The notes: a model not told the origin generated them from the letters alone. 60,000 bases of DNA from Hydractinia symbiolongicarpus (GCF_029227915.1 NC_079875.1:6574001-6634000); one strand, 5' to 3'; positions 46,601 through 58,291 are shown, numbered from the stretch's first letter. Numbers and translations: made by a program.

Positions 46601-49600
46601 AATTGGTGCATATTGTGTAAGTCAGTTCTAATAAACACCACAGTATTTAATTGGTGTATATTGTGTAAGTCAGTTCTAATAAACACCACAGTATTTAATT
46701 GGTGCATATTGTGTAAGTCAGTTCTAATAAACACCACAGTATTTAATTGGTGTATATTGTGTAAGTCAGTTCTAATAAACACCACAGTATTTAATTGGTG
46801 CATATTGTGGAAGTATTTAATTGGTGCATATTGTGTAAGTCAGTTCTAATAAGCGCCACAGTATTTAATTGGTGCATATTGTGTAAGTCAGTTCTAATAA
46901 ACACCAAAGTGTTTAATTGGTGCATATTGTGTAAGTCAGTTCTAATAAGCGCCACAGTATTTAAGTGGTGCATATTGTGTAAGTCAGTTCTAATAGGCAC
47001 CACAGTATTTAAGTGGTGCATATTGTGTAAGTCAGCTCTAATAAACACCACAGTATTTAATTGATGTATATTGTGGAAGTATTTAATTGGTGCATATTGT
47101 GTAAGTCAGTTCTAATAAACACCACAGTATTTAATTGGTGTATATTGTGTAAGTCAGTTCTAATAAACACCACAGTATTTAATTGGTGCATATTGTGTAA
47201 GTCAGTTCTAATAAACACCACAGTATTTAATTGGTGCATATTGTGGAAGTATTTAATTGGTGCATATTGTGTAAGTCAGTTCTAATAAACACCACAGTAT
47301 TTAATTGGTGCATATTGTGTAAGTCAGCTCTAATAAACACCACAGTATTTAATTGGTGTATATTGTGTAAGTCAGTTCTAATAAACACCACAGTATTTAA
47401 TTGGTGTATATTGTGTAAGTCAGTTCTAATAAACACCACAGTATTTAATTGGTGTATATTGTGTAAGTCAGCTCTAATAAACACCACAGTATTTAATTGG
47501 TGCATATTGTGGAAGTATTTAAGTGGTGCATATTGTGTAAGTCAGTTCTAATAAGCAGCACAGTATTTAATTGGTGCATATTGTGTAAGTCAGCTCTAAT
47601 AAACACCACAGTATTTAATTGGTGCATATTGTGGAAGTATTTAAGTGGTGCATATTGTGTAAGTCAGTTCTAATAAGCAGCACAGTATTTAATTGGTGCA
47701 TATTGGCAGATAAGTTGGAGCCATCATCAGCCAACAAACCGAATTATCTAATGTTAAGTAAGATATAATCATATTGGATAAATTAAAATTGCTATCATTC
47801 ATCAATTTAAATAATTATAAACAGTAGAAAATACTCAAAGAGAAAGAATTATATAATTTTAAAGAGTGCAAAGCTACTCTTTAGTCATTTAAAATTTTGT
47901 CACTTTCGTTTTTTCGAAAAACTTTCCTAACAGATCTCTAAATCCGATTTTGTTTTAGATTTTAAATTTTTATCCAGGTCACATAGTGCAAGTTGGAAGT
48001 GTGGAGATAAATCCAATCGAATCGTTAAATCTTCTTTCTGAAGCCAGAGCTGTGGGTGGGGATGATGACGTTGGTTTAAAAGACATCGACACTGAGGACG
48101 ATGTGTTTGATAAAGAAGGTAATTTGTGAGAATGTTTAAATACTATATTAGGACGTGTTAGGAGGGGCGTGTTTTCATAGTGGTTTTGAAAATTTTATTA
48201 TGTTTCATAAGTTTTATCATATTCTAACTTATGTGTACATGTCTAAAAATTATTTACCATATTTGTTATAGGCCATCGTAAACCACATTTTCATGAAAAG
48301 TGCTTCGAGTTAAGTTCAGAGGAATTGTATGGGAAAGTCTGTTTGGTGTTCAAAGATTCAAAATCAGGTTTGTTTTTAAACTTTCTTCTTTTTTGAAATG
48401 CTCTACCGGCGACTCCTTTTTTTATTTGCCTGGATCTAAAGGTGGTGAATGAGAGTCACATGGATGCAATTGCAATGCTCAGCTAGACTGAACAAATCAA
48501 ACCAATCAATTTCCTCAATTACCATGACGGTTAGAGTTGGTTAGCAAATACGTTACGTATGTTAGGAATCTCGTAGTAAGCATAGTAAGCATTTTCATAG
48601 TAAGCACTAGAGGATTATGAAGGATGTAAAATCTATTATTCTAATTCCTAAAATTAGTGATGTGATAAAAACGAAAAAGGTATTAAAATTTATTTTATAC
48701 TCTTTCATATTTCTAAAACACATTCCATTTTCACAATAGTCAAACAACGTTTTCCTTTCCCTGTGGTCAGATATCTTTAATTTCCTTACAGTGAAACACA
48801 TTTTCTATTTGTGGTCCAACTTTTTTTTATAAAATCCCAACCTTCTTCAAACAACTTTCATTTGCAATAGCATAACATTTAAAGTTTTTCATCGTGGTCA
48901 AACATCCTTGAATTTTTAAGCATAAGTTTTTATTTCTACCCAAAGAAGTTATACCGCAGAGACTACATAGATGTATTTTGAAGTACATCATGTTTAGGTT
49001 GTTCACTTGACAAAGTTGTATGGATAAAATCTGTTCAATAACAGTATGCGTATTGTCTTTTTTAGACAACTTGTTGGATGACACAGAAATTTGGTTTCTG
49101 GACCGTTCTTTAGACTGGCATTTTCTTTCTTCATCATTCCAACAATATTTCCGTATGCTTATCATTCACTTAGGTATAAGTGGTTGGCAATACTTGTTCA
49201 CTGAAGTTGGTTTAAGTCCTGAATCCAAGGTTTGTAAATTTGTGGGTAAATTACTGAAGTCGGTTTAAGTCCTGGATCCAAGGTTTGTAAATTTGTGGGT
49301 AAATTATTATGATAATTAGTATTGTTTATCGAATGTTACCATGACGAGCTGGAAACGATTCAATATGGTTGCGAAGTAATGTTGTCAGCCATTTTGCTTC
49401 TGTTTTTTTTTTAAATAACGAAAGTGATGATTATTTTTTATCAAAATTAAGGTTTTTTTATTCAAATGTGTGATTCTAATACTTCTTTAAATCAATGCCA
49501 GCAATATCAGCTTTTTAAGTTAGCAAAAATACACAAAGATATGTTTAGTGAAAGCTAGTAATGTTAGGTTGCAATAACTGCAATAAATATTTTTAATAGT

Positions 49601-49926
49601 TTGTTGCTTGAAGAGCTCAAAGTTTTAAACATAGGAGGTCTTCGAGTTTAAACTCGATACTCAACAAACACACTAACTGAAGTCAACAATATAATTTTCT
49701 TTTTCAGTATTTGTTCACCTTGTACCTTCCACAACGTGCTGGTGACAAAGAAGACCTGGAACCGACAGAAGTTAACAAAATAGACTTTGACACCATTTTT
49801 AAAAGTAAACACCATGACAAAAGAAAGACTGATGTTGCTAAGACAACAAAAAATTCTAACACGGGAAAGCTTAAATCAGGCCGGACTGGAGTGTTTAAGT
49901 CATCATTTAAAAACACATTTAAGTAA
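43626..49926 (+). CDS. TPGS2: Tubulin polyglutamylase complex subunit 2 homologue (seven exons)
   Basis: Exons 43626-43692, 44502-44581, 45958-46045, 47978-48118, 48272-48367, 49066-49229 and 49708-49926 join to 284 residues (human about 300). TPGS2 is a non-catalytic subunit of the TTLL1 polyglutamylase complex that adds glutamate side chains to tubulin in cilia and neurons. Diagnostic stretches: ITFGLVGSLEKKDDVTNVRV, LPADLKAFYLTMNG (SMI1/KNR4-like fold), RKPHFHEKC and GKVCLVFKD, and above all DDTEIWFLDRSLDWHFL with FRMLIIHLGISGWQ. The C-terminal tail is Lys/Ser/Thr-rich, as in relatives. The exon 1 donor (GTTTGT) is weak but needed for frame. Intron 3 carries a large minisatellite; introns 1 and 2 contain other repeats. 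Confidence 0.93.
43901..44002. mobile_element. Non-autonomous repeat, short copy in TPGS2 intron 1
   Basis: About 100 nt: ATTATAATACCTG, then GTCTGTCTGTCACG, GTAGCGAGACACATGCAA, and TTTTTCCACGGGCC ending CTAGTTTGATA. Same family as 36277-37715 and 56730-56858. Confidence 0.6.
45081..45335. repeat. 135-bp tandem duplication in TPGS2 intron 2
   Basis: Two copies at 135-nt spacing share GAAGTATATATGTATCTTGA and GTGTTAACTGGTTGATAAGA. They differ by scattered substitutions. Confidence 0.88.
46471..47705. repeat. Minisatellite of 48-bp units in TPGS2 intron 3
   Basis: About 25 head-to-tail copies of a 48-bp unit containing GTAAGTCAGTTCTAATAAAC and CAGTATTTAATTGGTGCATA. Five shortened 26-bp units (starting GTGGAAGTATTT) occur near 46807, 47073, 47243, 47509 and 47631, spaced 266, 170, 266 and 122 nt, each a multiple of 48 plus 26. 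This shows higher-order duplication. Because 48 is a multiple of three and several frames lack stops, long repetitive open frames appear on both strands; they are not genes. Confidence 0.97.
49201..49306 (+). repeat. 53-bp tandem duplication of the exon 6 end and its splice donor (TPGS2)
   Basis: The end of exon 6, its GTTTGT donor and the first intron bases (49201-49253) are repeated from 49254 to 49306 with two changes. A second, intact-looking donor therefore lies 53 nt downstream. Using it would add 53 nt and break the frame. Confidence 0.9.
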
Positions 49927-49958
49927 ATACGCAATACGAATATTTATTAATATATTAT

Positions 49959-49964
49959 AATAAA
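49959..49964 (+). other. Polyadenylation signal AATAAA (TPGS2)
   Basis: AATAAA 33 nt after the TPGS2 stop codon. Confidence 0.55.
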
Positions 49965-50743
49965 CAAAATAATATATTGTAGGAATATAAAATTGTACAG
50001 AAAATAGTAAGTTCAAGACACTTTATATAACCTTCATTTTGTAAAGAAGTAAAGGCGTACCCTTTACTTAGTAGCTAATTCTTTCAATGACGATTTTACA
50101 CCACTAATGCATGTTATATTTTAGCAGGGATAAAAGTTTGATTAACAGAGTTAAAATCACAGATCATATTAAAATGATTAATTTAAAATAGATATGCATT
50201 TAAAAATGACCTTAATATGTGGATTACTGTTACTAACTGAACCATATTGGGGCCGTACTTAAAAAATGATTTGTATCATATCATTTATACACGCTCTTCT
50301 GACCCAACAACTGATGTTACATGAGTGAGGTAGTTACGAAATGTCTAAAAGTACTTTACTTTAGAATTCCTATTTTTAACAATCACCTTGTTTCTTTTTT
50401 TGTTTTAAAGCTTACCATTAGTCTGGTTATCAACCGGTTAAATCAACTAATAATCACGTGATATTTATGGCTGATATTTATGTTGACTGATTATATTTCC
50501 TGTCAGCTTTTCTAGAGTCTCCTATTGGTAAATTGTTATGCGATAATTCAGCTGGTTATTCTTATATACAGAAATTCGTAATTTATAATTTCACAATACA
50601 GCTTGTGTGTTATGTGGAATCATGTACATATGAAGGTAAGAATGCGCCTGTAAATATTTCACGATATAACATTTGACATTTTAGTGATTTTCTTATAGTC
50701 ATATATATATATATAAAACTAGCTGACAAAAAGACGTACAGTC
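49965..50743. other. Intergenic between TPGS2 and ZCCHC9
   Basis: About 780 nt holding the ZCCHC9 promoter. A short (AT)n run lies at 50702-50715, about 30 nt upstream of the ATG. A possible 5' untranslated exon end (GAAG|GTAAGA) is at about 50636. Confidence 0.45.
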
Positions 50744-53700
50744 ATGACGAGATGGGCGCGAGGTAAATCCAACACGGAACATTCTGCGTCAACATGGGAT
50801 GAACTGAAGAGGGTGAAGACTAATTTTAAAAGTAAGTTTGTGAGAAATATTTTTGTAATTTCTCTGTGTTAAATCTATGAAAGAACATTTTTTATTTATT
50901 TACACAAAAGATGGTGTTGAGACTGGTCGAAAAAAAGAAAGAATTTTTTGTTTATGCAATACAATGCTGGAACAGGGATTAAGGGATGAAAAAAGAAAAC
51001 AAAAGGAATCCCAAAAACCATTGATATCAACTAGTCACGTGAATTGGTATTGCGTAGCAATAATTTCAGGTGTGTTCCACGGCACGTCATGGGTAAATCA
51101 TCACGAAAGCACACCATTTGACTCTTTTTAAAAAATGATAAAAAAAATCTATATATACATACCTAAATTATTGTTATTGTTTTTTATCTTCTTTCATGTT
51201 AATATATATTTTTTTAGAGAAAGCGATCAGCAAAGGCAGTGATGGAGACACTCATAAAGTAAGCCAGCTTTTAATTGCCCTCTCCAGTACTATTTACGCC
51301 CTTCTTTTTTATTTAAATTTTTAAGATAATACCTACCTTGGCTTTTAGCTCTTGTTTAAAAAAATATAGTGATCAGGCTTTCGATCTGTTGGCGTTTTTT
51401 TAAATTTTCACGAATTGATTTCTGTTTTTGATTAAGGAACCAGAACTTTTTTTAACAAAAATGCGTATTTTTTTACAAAACTCTGCAAACCCAATTCAAA
51501 AAAACTCAACAAGATAGTGTCAAAATTCAATGAAACGTTAATTAAATTTTATTTCCGTAATTTTTGCAGTAATATTTTTTTCTGTTTCTTTATCAAATAT
51601 CTTTATTAATATAAACGCCAAAAGTAACAAAAAATGATATGTAAAAAAAATTATAAATGCATTCTGTTTAAAAGTGCAATCATGCAATCATGTAAATCAA
51701 GTTAACATTTCCCTATAACCCTGACCACTAAGTTTTTTTAATCCAAGCCTGTGTTTATTTTTAGCATTCCGACGCCATACCACCCTGGCTTGCGAAACGA
51801 AGGGAAGCAAGAAGAAACAGAAGAAAGAAAATGAAGGTGAGTTTTAGACTCTACTTCTACATCAGTTTTGTACGTACGCCTCAGGTCCCCGATTCCCTAA
51901 ATTGTAGCAAAATTTAGAAATCGTCCTGGAGTTTTTAAAAAAATCATAGAAAAGCCCTATAGCTTATACTATGTCAAAGCTGTGTTTTCCTTGTTTTTCT
52001 GGAAAATTATTTAATTGAACACGCGATATCAAATTGGCGCCCGTTATTTGTATTATAAGGTCATACTAAATTTTGTTGAAAGCGCTCATGAACACAAGAG
52101 ACAAGTTGCTTCGCAAGGCGAGAAAATCGAAAAATGAATGTGACTGGTCGACTTACAAAAGACTTAAAAATTCTTGTAACAACAAAGTGAAACAAGCAAA
52201 ACAGAAATACCACAAAGATCTTCTACACGAGAATTGTAAAAACCCGGCTAAGTTTTGGAAATGCATCAAAGAAATATTTCCAACAAAAGAACATCCTCCA
52301 ACTTCTGCAACTACGAGCATCGATCACGAAAAGAACCTGAATACTGCGAACGTATTGTGTAAGTTTTTTACAAACATTGCACAATCAATTAAATCCAAAG
52401 CTTTCAAGCTAAGAAATTTCGTACCACCAAAACTTGTTACGTCAGAAAAAGTGTTTACTTTCGGCTACGTTAGTCGAATATTTGTGAAAAAAGAACTCAG
52501 ATCACTGAAACGAAGAAAAGCTGCTGGTTGTGACAACCTACCTCCAGGAATCCTGAAAGATGCTGCCCAACCCCTATCGGGTCTATTAACTCACCTCATC
52601 AACATGTCGATTTCCACTGGACTGGTTCCAACTGAGTGGAAAATTGCGAAAATTACCCCAATTTACAAAGGAGGTGCAACTGACAGCAACAACAATTATC
52701 GACCGATTTCCGTACTTTCTTCCTTATCAAAAATCCTCGAGAAAGCTGTCCATAAACAACTATCTGATTACCTCGAGAATAACAACATCTTATCAGAAAA
52801 TCAGTTCGGTTATCGGAAAAGACGTTCAACTGAGCTAGCTACCATCCTGCTGACAGACAATATTCGCAAAGCTGTCGACAAAGGCAACTTGGTAGGTGCA
52901 CTTTATATTGACTTATCAAAGGCTTTTGACACTTTAAACCATTCAATTCTCCTGGAAAAGTTGAAAAGTGTTGGAATCAAAGGTTCTGCTCGAAATTGGT
53001 TCGCTGACTACCTTTTCAATAGGGAGCAATACTGTATTGTTGAGAAGTGTAAATCAGAACGTATGAAGATCACCTGTGGAGTGCCCCAAGGCTCAATCTT
53101 GGGACCACTTCTTTTCTTGATTTATTTCAATGACTTTGAGAAATGCTTAAAAAACACGCATTCTTTGAACTTTGCTGATGACACTGTGGTTTATGTCGAG
53201 GGAAAGAACAAGGAATCAATCGAGTACCAGCTAAATGAGGACTTGAAGTTGATTTCAACATATTTCCAAATCAACCAGCTAGTTATCAACTTGAATAAAG
53301 GCAAAACCGAAAGTATGCTTTTTTGGTACCTCGAAAAAACTATCATCCTGTGGTAAAAATATGTCCTTGTTGTTTGATGACACTGAGATACAGGCTACTG
53401 AAACATACAAATACTTGGGAACTACGTTGGATAGTTCACTTTCACTCTCTACTAATTTTGATAAAATCTACAAGCGTTCAGTATCCAAATTACGTTTGTT
53501 GTCTTCTCTTCAAAGTTATCTCGACGATTCGTCAAAATGAAAGATTTACAATGGAATGATTCTTCCTTGCATAACATAAATTTAAGCCAAACGCAAAAAA
53601 TAAGATTAAATCCATTGATAATCTAGCTGAAAACGTATTGAAGAAGCAATCAATTCTACTTGTGCGAAAATGTTTAGAAAGGAAAACGTGTGCAAACTTT

Positions 53701-54245
53701 ATTGATTACTTCAAAGTACAGTCCCATGGTAGGGGAACAAGAAATGATGGTTATAAATTACAAATTCCATTCACAAAACTCAAATATGCAAAATCTGGTT
53801 TCTTTTCAATGGGTGTTACACTATACAACGAGCTACCATTAAATATTCGTAAAATTGAAAATTTTAATTTGTTTAGAAAAATGTTGTGAAGATTTTTAAC
53901 CTTTGATTTGATTTATATCCGATAGTCCCATACTCCATTTGATAGTACAAAGTGTTCCGTTTGATTTAACGTGCTTATTTTTCCTGCGGAGACTTTACTT
54001 CAGTTGTGATATTTTATTTGTAGCCTGTTAGTTTCATAAACAGACATTTGCTGTTTATTCTATCATCTCACACACAATCTGGCAGTTTTAGCTAATTTTA
54101 AGACTTTTTAACTAGTTTTAATTTTATTGCTTATATAATATATATTTTTACCTTACTATATTTTGATTTTGATTTTTAAAGACAGGACGTTTGTTAATAG
54201 CAATATTGTATATATTGAAAATCTATATCCTGTATAAAAATTGTT

Positions 54246-54284
<39 letters not shown>

Positions 54285-56178
54285 TATAATAATAATAATT
54301 CGTTAATATCTGATTTACTCAAGTCTTACTTATTCAACTTTATATAAGTTAAACTGTATTAAATTTTCTTCACAGTATCAGTACCCTTACAGTTAAAATA
54401 ATATCCATCTTAGCCATGTTTCCACTGTCGACAACCTGGGCACCAGATCTCTGATTGTCCGAAAAGAATCGAGCAAGAAGAAGCAGTGGGTGTATGTTTT
54501 AAATGTGGATCCAGTGAACATACTGTGCATGAATGTACAGCCAAAGTGGAGAAAGGTATTGTTATTTGCATTGAAATGTTCTGTATAATACACAAGTGTG
54601 TTTGTAGAGAAGAAAAAAATATAGGGCGAGAATAGTACTGGAATTCTTTGAATGGTTCGAAATTTTTTTGTGCCTAGAATGTATTTGATCATTTTTGAAA
54701 GTTGTTAAGGCGTGTAACGATGTATGTGAGAACATCATTTGAAATGGGGTTTTCCGTAGCATACAGAGGATGAGAAAATTTATACTATGCTTATAAAGAA
54801 AGGTACATTGTGCGAAATGAGTGGAAGCGTACATCCAGTTAATACAAAGTTTATTTTTTTAAACTTGTATATATATAGTTGAAGTTGTTATTAGTTGACA
54901 TACTTACTTCTAGCTTTCCTGTTTTCTATTCTTGTAAATAATTCATTCTTGTCTCTTTTACTTGCAGGCGAGTATCCGTTTGCAAAATGTTTTATCTGCA
55001 AAGAAACTGGCCATTTATCGAGCAAGTGTCCCGATAACCCACGTGGTTTGTACCCGGAAGGTATAACATTCTTTTTTATATGCACTCTTTCATCTTACTT
55101 TAAGGGAAGATGTTCTGGCGAAAGAAAATTTCGCGATTTTGCGATTTTTAGATGAAATTGTGCAGTTAGACCCAGCGAAAAGTTTTGAAAACGCTTAATC
55201 AAGGAAGATGATTTTTTCCGAATTTTTTGGGAAAATATTTTTCCTTTATATTACTCACTTTTTTTATCATTATTGGTATTTTATTGAACTTTACACGCTA
55301 TTTTAATCCCTCCTTGATGGAATAATAATCAACTTCTATGCCTATCCCGAAAATTGATTCTCGCAGAAACATTAAAATGATCATTTGCGAAAGTTATTAC
55401 TCTCAAATGAATTTTAAAATTCGCAAGTTATTTCCCTTGATTTCGCGTTTTTTTTTTTTAGCTCGCGAAAGTATTCTCTTTTAAAGTATTTGACGTCCAT
55501 GGAGCAATTCCAGTTGGATTGTTTTGTTCTACCGTAATATGAGAATTATTACTGATAAATCCAATACTAATTAAAATATTTTATATAAATAAATATTATT
55601 ATAATTCTAATAATACACAACTTTTCTTCCTTAAACGCGAAGATGACGACTCCAGTTAGTGACGCTATAAAATTTATTTGACTCCTATTTTGTTTTAAAT
55701 AATTAACAGAATATTTTGTTACAGGTGGAGGGTGCAAATTTTGTGGTTCAGTCGAACATTACAGAAAAGATTGCCCTGAACGACAAATTAATCAAAAAGG
55801 TGTGTACTTCTCACTTTGGAAAAAATATTTGGAATCTATTTTAAATTTGTTTATCAATTAAAAGTTATCGTAGGTATTTTCATGTTAATTAATACCGACT
55901 TTCTAGTTTGCCGTACGACACTTGTCACCTGCCGTACGGCAACACTTTTAATGTCGGCTATATGCTTACATCTTTTCACTTAACTTATAACTAAGGTGTT
56001 GAAATAAGTTGTTTATAATATGTTTATTCTTTTTGCTGCAGATGCTGGTGGCAAGAAAAGGAAATACAAGATGCGACAAGAAAATCAGAGTGCTGACGCT
56101 GTCGACATATCAGACGAAGATTCATCTGAAGAAGACGTCAAACAGAAAGTGAAAACAAAAAAAGTCGTCAAGTTTTGA
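50744..56178 (+). CDS. ZCCHC9: Zinc finger CCHC domain protein 9 homologue (seven exons)
   Basis: Exons 50744-50831, 51218-51258, 51765-51836, 54414-54555, 54968-55060, 55725-55799 and 56042-56178 join to 215 residues (human 271). It starts MTRWARGKSN, as in vertebrates (MTRWARV). A basic stretch (AKRREARRNRRKKMK) leads into four zinc knuckles: CFHCRQPGHQISDC, CFKCGSSEHTVHEC, CFICKETGHLSSKC and CKFCGSVEHYRKDC. The linker GEYPFAKC and the PDNPRGLYPEGGGCKFC stretch are family hallmarks. After an acidic SDEDSSEEDV segment the protein ends KKVVKF, like human KVVNF. Zinc knuckles bind single-stranded RNA or DNA; the family is nuclear/nucleolar. Exon 2 is short (41 nt). Intron 3 (51837-54413) hosts a LINE. 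Confidence 0.95.
52073..54300 (+). mobile_element. 5'-truncated non-LTR retrotransposon (LINE) in ZCCHC9 intron 3
   Basis: An open frame at 52073-53356 encodes the linker and reverse transcriptase: DWSTYKRLKNSCNNKVKQAK, GCDNLPPGILK, NNYRPISVLSSLSKILEK, NQFGYRKRRST, LYIDLSKAFDTLNH, GVPQGSILGPLLFLIYFND and the catalytic FADD. A frameshift near 53330 moves the continuation (TYKYLGTTLD) to another frame. The C-terminal part (FSMGVTLYNELPLNIRKI) is at 53638-53889. The AP endonuclease domain is missing. It ends in a TAA repeat (54247-54300), consistent with a CR1/L2/Jockey-type tail. Broken and inactive on its own; same strand as the host gene. Confidence 0.93.
54247..54300. repeat. (TAA)n tail of the LINE
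   Basis: About 16 TAA/AAT units with one interruption, immediately downstream of the LINE 3' region. It is the same trinucleotide as the tail at 36021-36276. Confidence 0.9.
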
Positions 56179-56729
56179 AATACTGAAAAGTTTTTTAGAT
56201 GTCGGCTGTTCTAACGGTTGAACGAAGTCGAACATGTTTATGCGTGTAGTTGTTTTCGGTTGCCGGTAAAAAGTCACTACAACACGTAACCTGGAATGGG
56301 ATACAACAGACAGAATCCACTGATACCAGGGACTGAAAGTGAAAAATTATCCATCCCATTCCATCATTCCATCATGCTGTTGGTATGCAGAGACGTTAAA
56401 TGTGTATCTGCATTTAGCTGCTTTTTCGCTAACACTACACGTAGTAGTCATGACATTAATTTATATGTGAGGTGAAGTTGCGTTTGTTTGGAAGTTCTCC
56501 TCCGTCAGCTGATATTCAAGTTCTCCTCCGTCAGCTTATACTTATTCACCCGCCTTAACTGTTGCTCCATACTTAATATGTTGTCACTCAGTGCTGACGA
56601 GAGTTTTGTTGATGCTTGATCATTTGTGATTTTGTCACCTGACTATAAGTTTTTTAAAAATTTCTAAACCAGAGAAATCTTGAGAATGACCAATGTTTTC
56701 AGCACCAAAAAATTCACTACTTTCAGCTG
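56179..56729. other. Intergenic, 3' flank of ZCCHC9
   Basis: Nothing coding is seen. A 17-bp direct repeat (AAGTTCTCCTCCGTCAG) occurs at about 56492 and 56519. No AATAAA close to the ZCCHC9 stop. Confidence 0.45.
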
Positions 56730-56858
56730 ATATAGTAGTCTGTCTGTCTGTCACTCAAAATAGTAGGTTAGCTGCGTAAGTAGCGAGACACACGCGATGC
56801 CGTATAAAAAGGGCGGGCAAATCCGGAATTTTTCCACGGGCTACGACTAGTTATTAAT
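56730..56858. mobile_element. Non-autonomous repeat, short copy downstream of ZCCHC9
   Basis: GATATAGTAGTCTGTCTGTC, then GTAGCGAGACACACGCGATG, and TTTTTCCACGGGCTACGACT ending AGTTATTAATA. Third copy of the family at 36277-37715 and 43901-44002. Confidence 0.6.
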
Positions 56859-57474
56859 AATTCGCTAATTAAAAAGTTGAATGTAATTGCAAGAAATATG
56901 TCACATCGTTCTTGTAGAGATTCCAGGAGTTGGGTTATTAAGCTACTATCGTATATTTGGTATATATTATGATATAAAAAGACAAAAAAAGTCATATTCT
57001 TGGTAAACGTTTTTGAAAATAAACTGAGAAGTGTCGAACAAAAAATTTTTCTTATGTTGTCTCTTCTTGCAGTTATCTTTTTTTTGCTTTGAAAGCGTGT
57101 CTTTTTCAATATTTGTAACAAATAAATTTTTTGTTTCTTGCTCTTATTGTTTGTACAGAACTGAAGTTGCTTAAGAATTTTTTAAATCCAGTTTGGTTTT
57201 TTATAAGGAAATCGTAAAATACACTCCAAAATAAGCAGATTTAAAGTAGCTATTTAATATTTTCAAGAAACAGGATACCTCAATTTTGTTTTGCGCTATT
57301 ACTGCAAGTCGTTCTATAAATCACTGCGTTCTATAAATCACTGAGTAGAAAATAGGCTTAAGTTTGCATTTGGCTGGACAAAAAAAGGTAAATCCTCACA
57401 AAGATGGCGCGTAAGCCTGTTTTTAAAAACTGCTCTTCACGAGATTACTTACGATGAAAACCGCACGTTAACAA
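56859..57474. other. Intergenic, nothing recognised
   Basis: AT-rich. The minus-strand open frame 56768-57121 has no recognisable domain and overlaps the repeat above. Confidence 0.4.
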
Positions 57475-57745
57475 ACGAAGGTACAAGATGTGTTAACTCC
57501 TGCCATGATATGAACCTGGATTCCTTACAACATTGTGTCATAAAAATCATACGCTAGACCACAGGAGTTTCGGTTCCTGCCATGCTAAAATAGCGTAGCA
57601 ATACTATAAATATGTTGTTAACAGAAATTAGTTAAATAAATTACCAACATTGAATTGACAGCACTTGGCACTGCTAAGTTCTTGCAAAACTTGCAAAATA
57701 TTTTTGCCATGTGCTAATCTAAAAATAAATTTGTTGAACACTCGC
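57475..57745 (-). repeat. tRNA-containing repeat block, copy 1
   Basis: The block includes a tRNA-like core at 57496-57568 on the minus strand: acceptor arms ACTCCTG/CAGGAGT, A-box-like TGGTCTAGCGTATGA and B-box-like AGGTTCATATC. The anticodon arm is imperfect and lacks U33, so a working tRNA is unlikely. Shared flanks (AATAAATTACCAACATT, GTTGAACACTC) recur in copy 2, suggesting a SINE or a local duplication. Confidence 0.55.
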
Positions 57746-58220
57746 TCTCTTGAAGATACCGCGAAAATTTTCGCAGAATAAATTTCCGTGAATGATCAAA
57801 ATTTAAGCTTTGTCTAATATAAAAAAATCTTAAATACCAACTTGAGGATTTTTCAACACTGTTGTTGTGCCGCGTTTTGTAATAAATGACTTACTTTGTA
57901 AGACCTGCCGCTTTTAAAAAAGATGACGCGTTTTGTAACAACGTTACCCGTAGATATTTGTGAAAACTAGAAACAGTACCGTATGAACCGGAGAAAAATA
58001 CAAAATAAGAATACTATTTCCTTCTCCCCTTCAAAACCAATCATTTGCACCAATTTTCCGGTTGGGTTTATATGCGTTTTCCGGCAATGAGTTGATAATT
58101 ATCTAACACGAGCCTACAAAAGGTATTATACACATACATTGGTTTATCTCTTCCATTATACTGATCTTTTATCACGGTTTGAACGCATGTCAGCAAACTA
58201 AGGTACAAAAATTGTTAATA

Positions 58221-58291
58221 ACTCCTGCCAGGATTTGAACCTGGAATCTTACAACATGTGTCATAGGAGTCTTACGCTAGACCACAGGAGT
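58221..58291 (-). tRNA. tRNA-like sequence (probably pseudogene or SINE head), copy 2
   Basis: Minus-strand reading gives a 7-bp acceptor stem (ACTCCTG/CAGGAGT), a 4-bp D stem (GTCT/AGAC), a perfect T arm (CCAGG-TTCAAAT-CCTGG) and a good B box (GGTTCAAATCC). The anticodon arm does not fold with a normal 7-nt loop, so no anticodon is assigned. It belongs to a block (58198-58487) repeated from 57475-57745. Confidence 0.45.

Noticed and set aside
46406-47551. Repetitive open frames on both strands with 16-residue periods
   Set aside because: They are artefacts of the stop-free 48-bp minisatellite inside the TPGS2 intron.
46471-47705. CRISPR-like array
   Set aside because: The units are head-to-tail with no unique spacers, in an intron of an animal gene.
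52073-53356. Domesticated reverse transcriptase gene
   Set aside because: Truncated 5' end, frameshift, LINE C-terminal remnant and TAA tail show an ordinary LINE copy in an intron.
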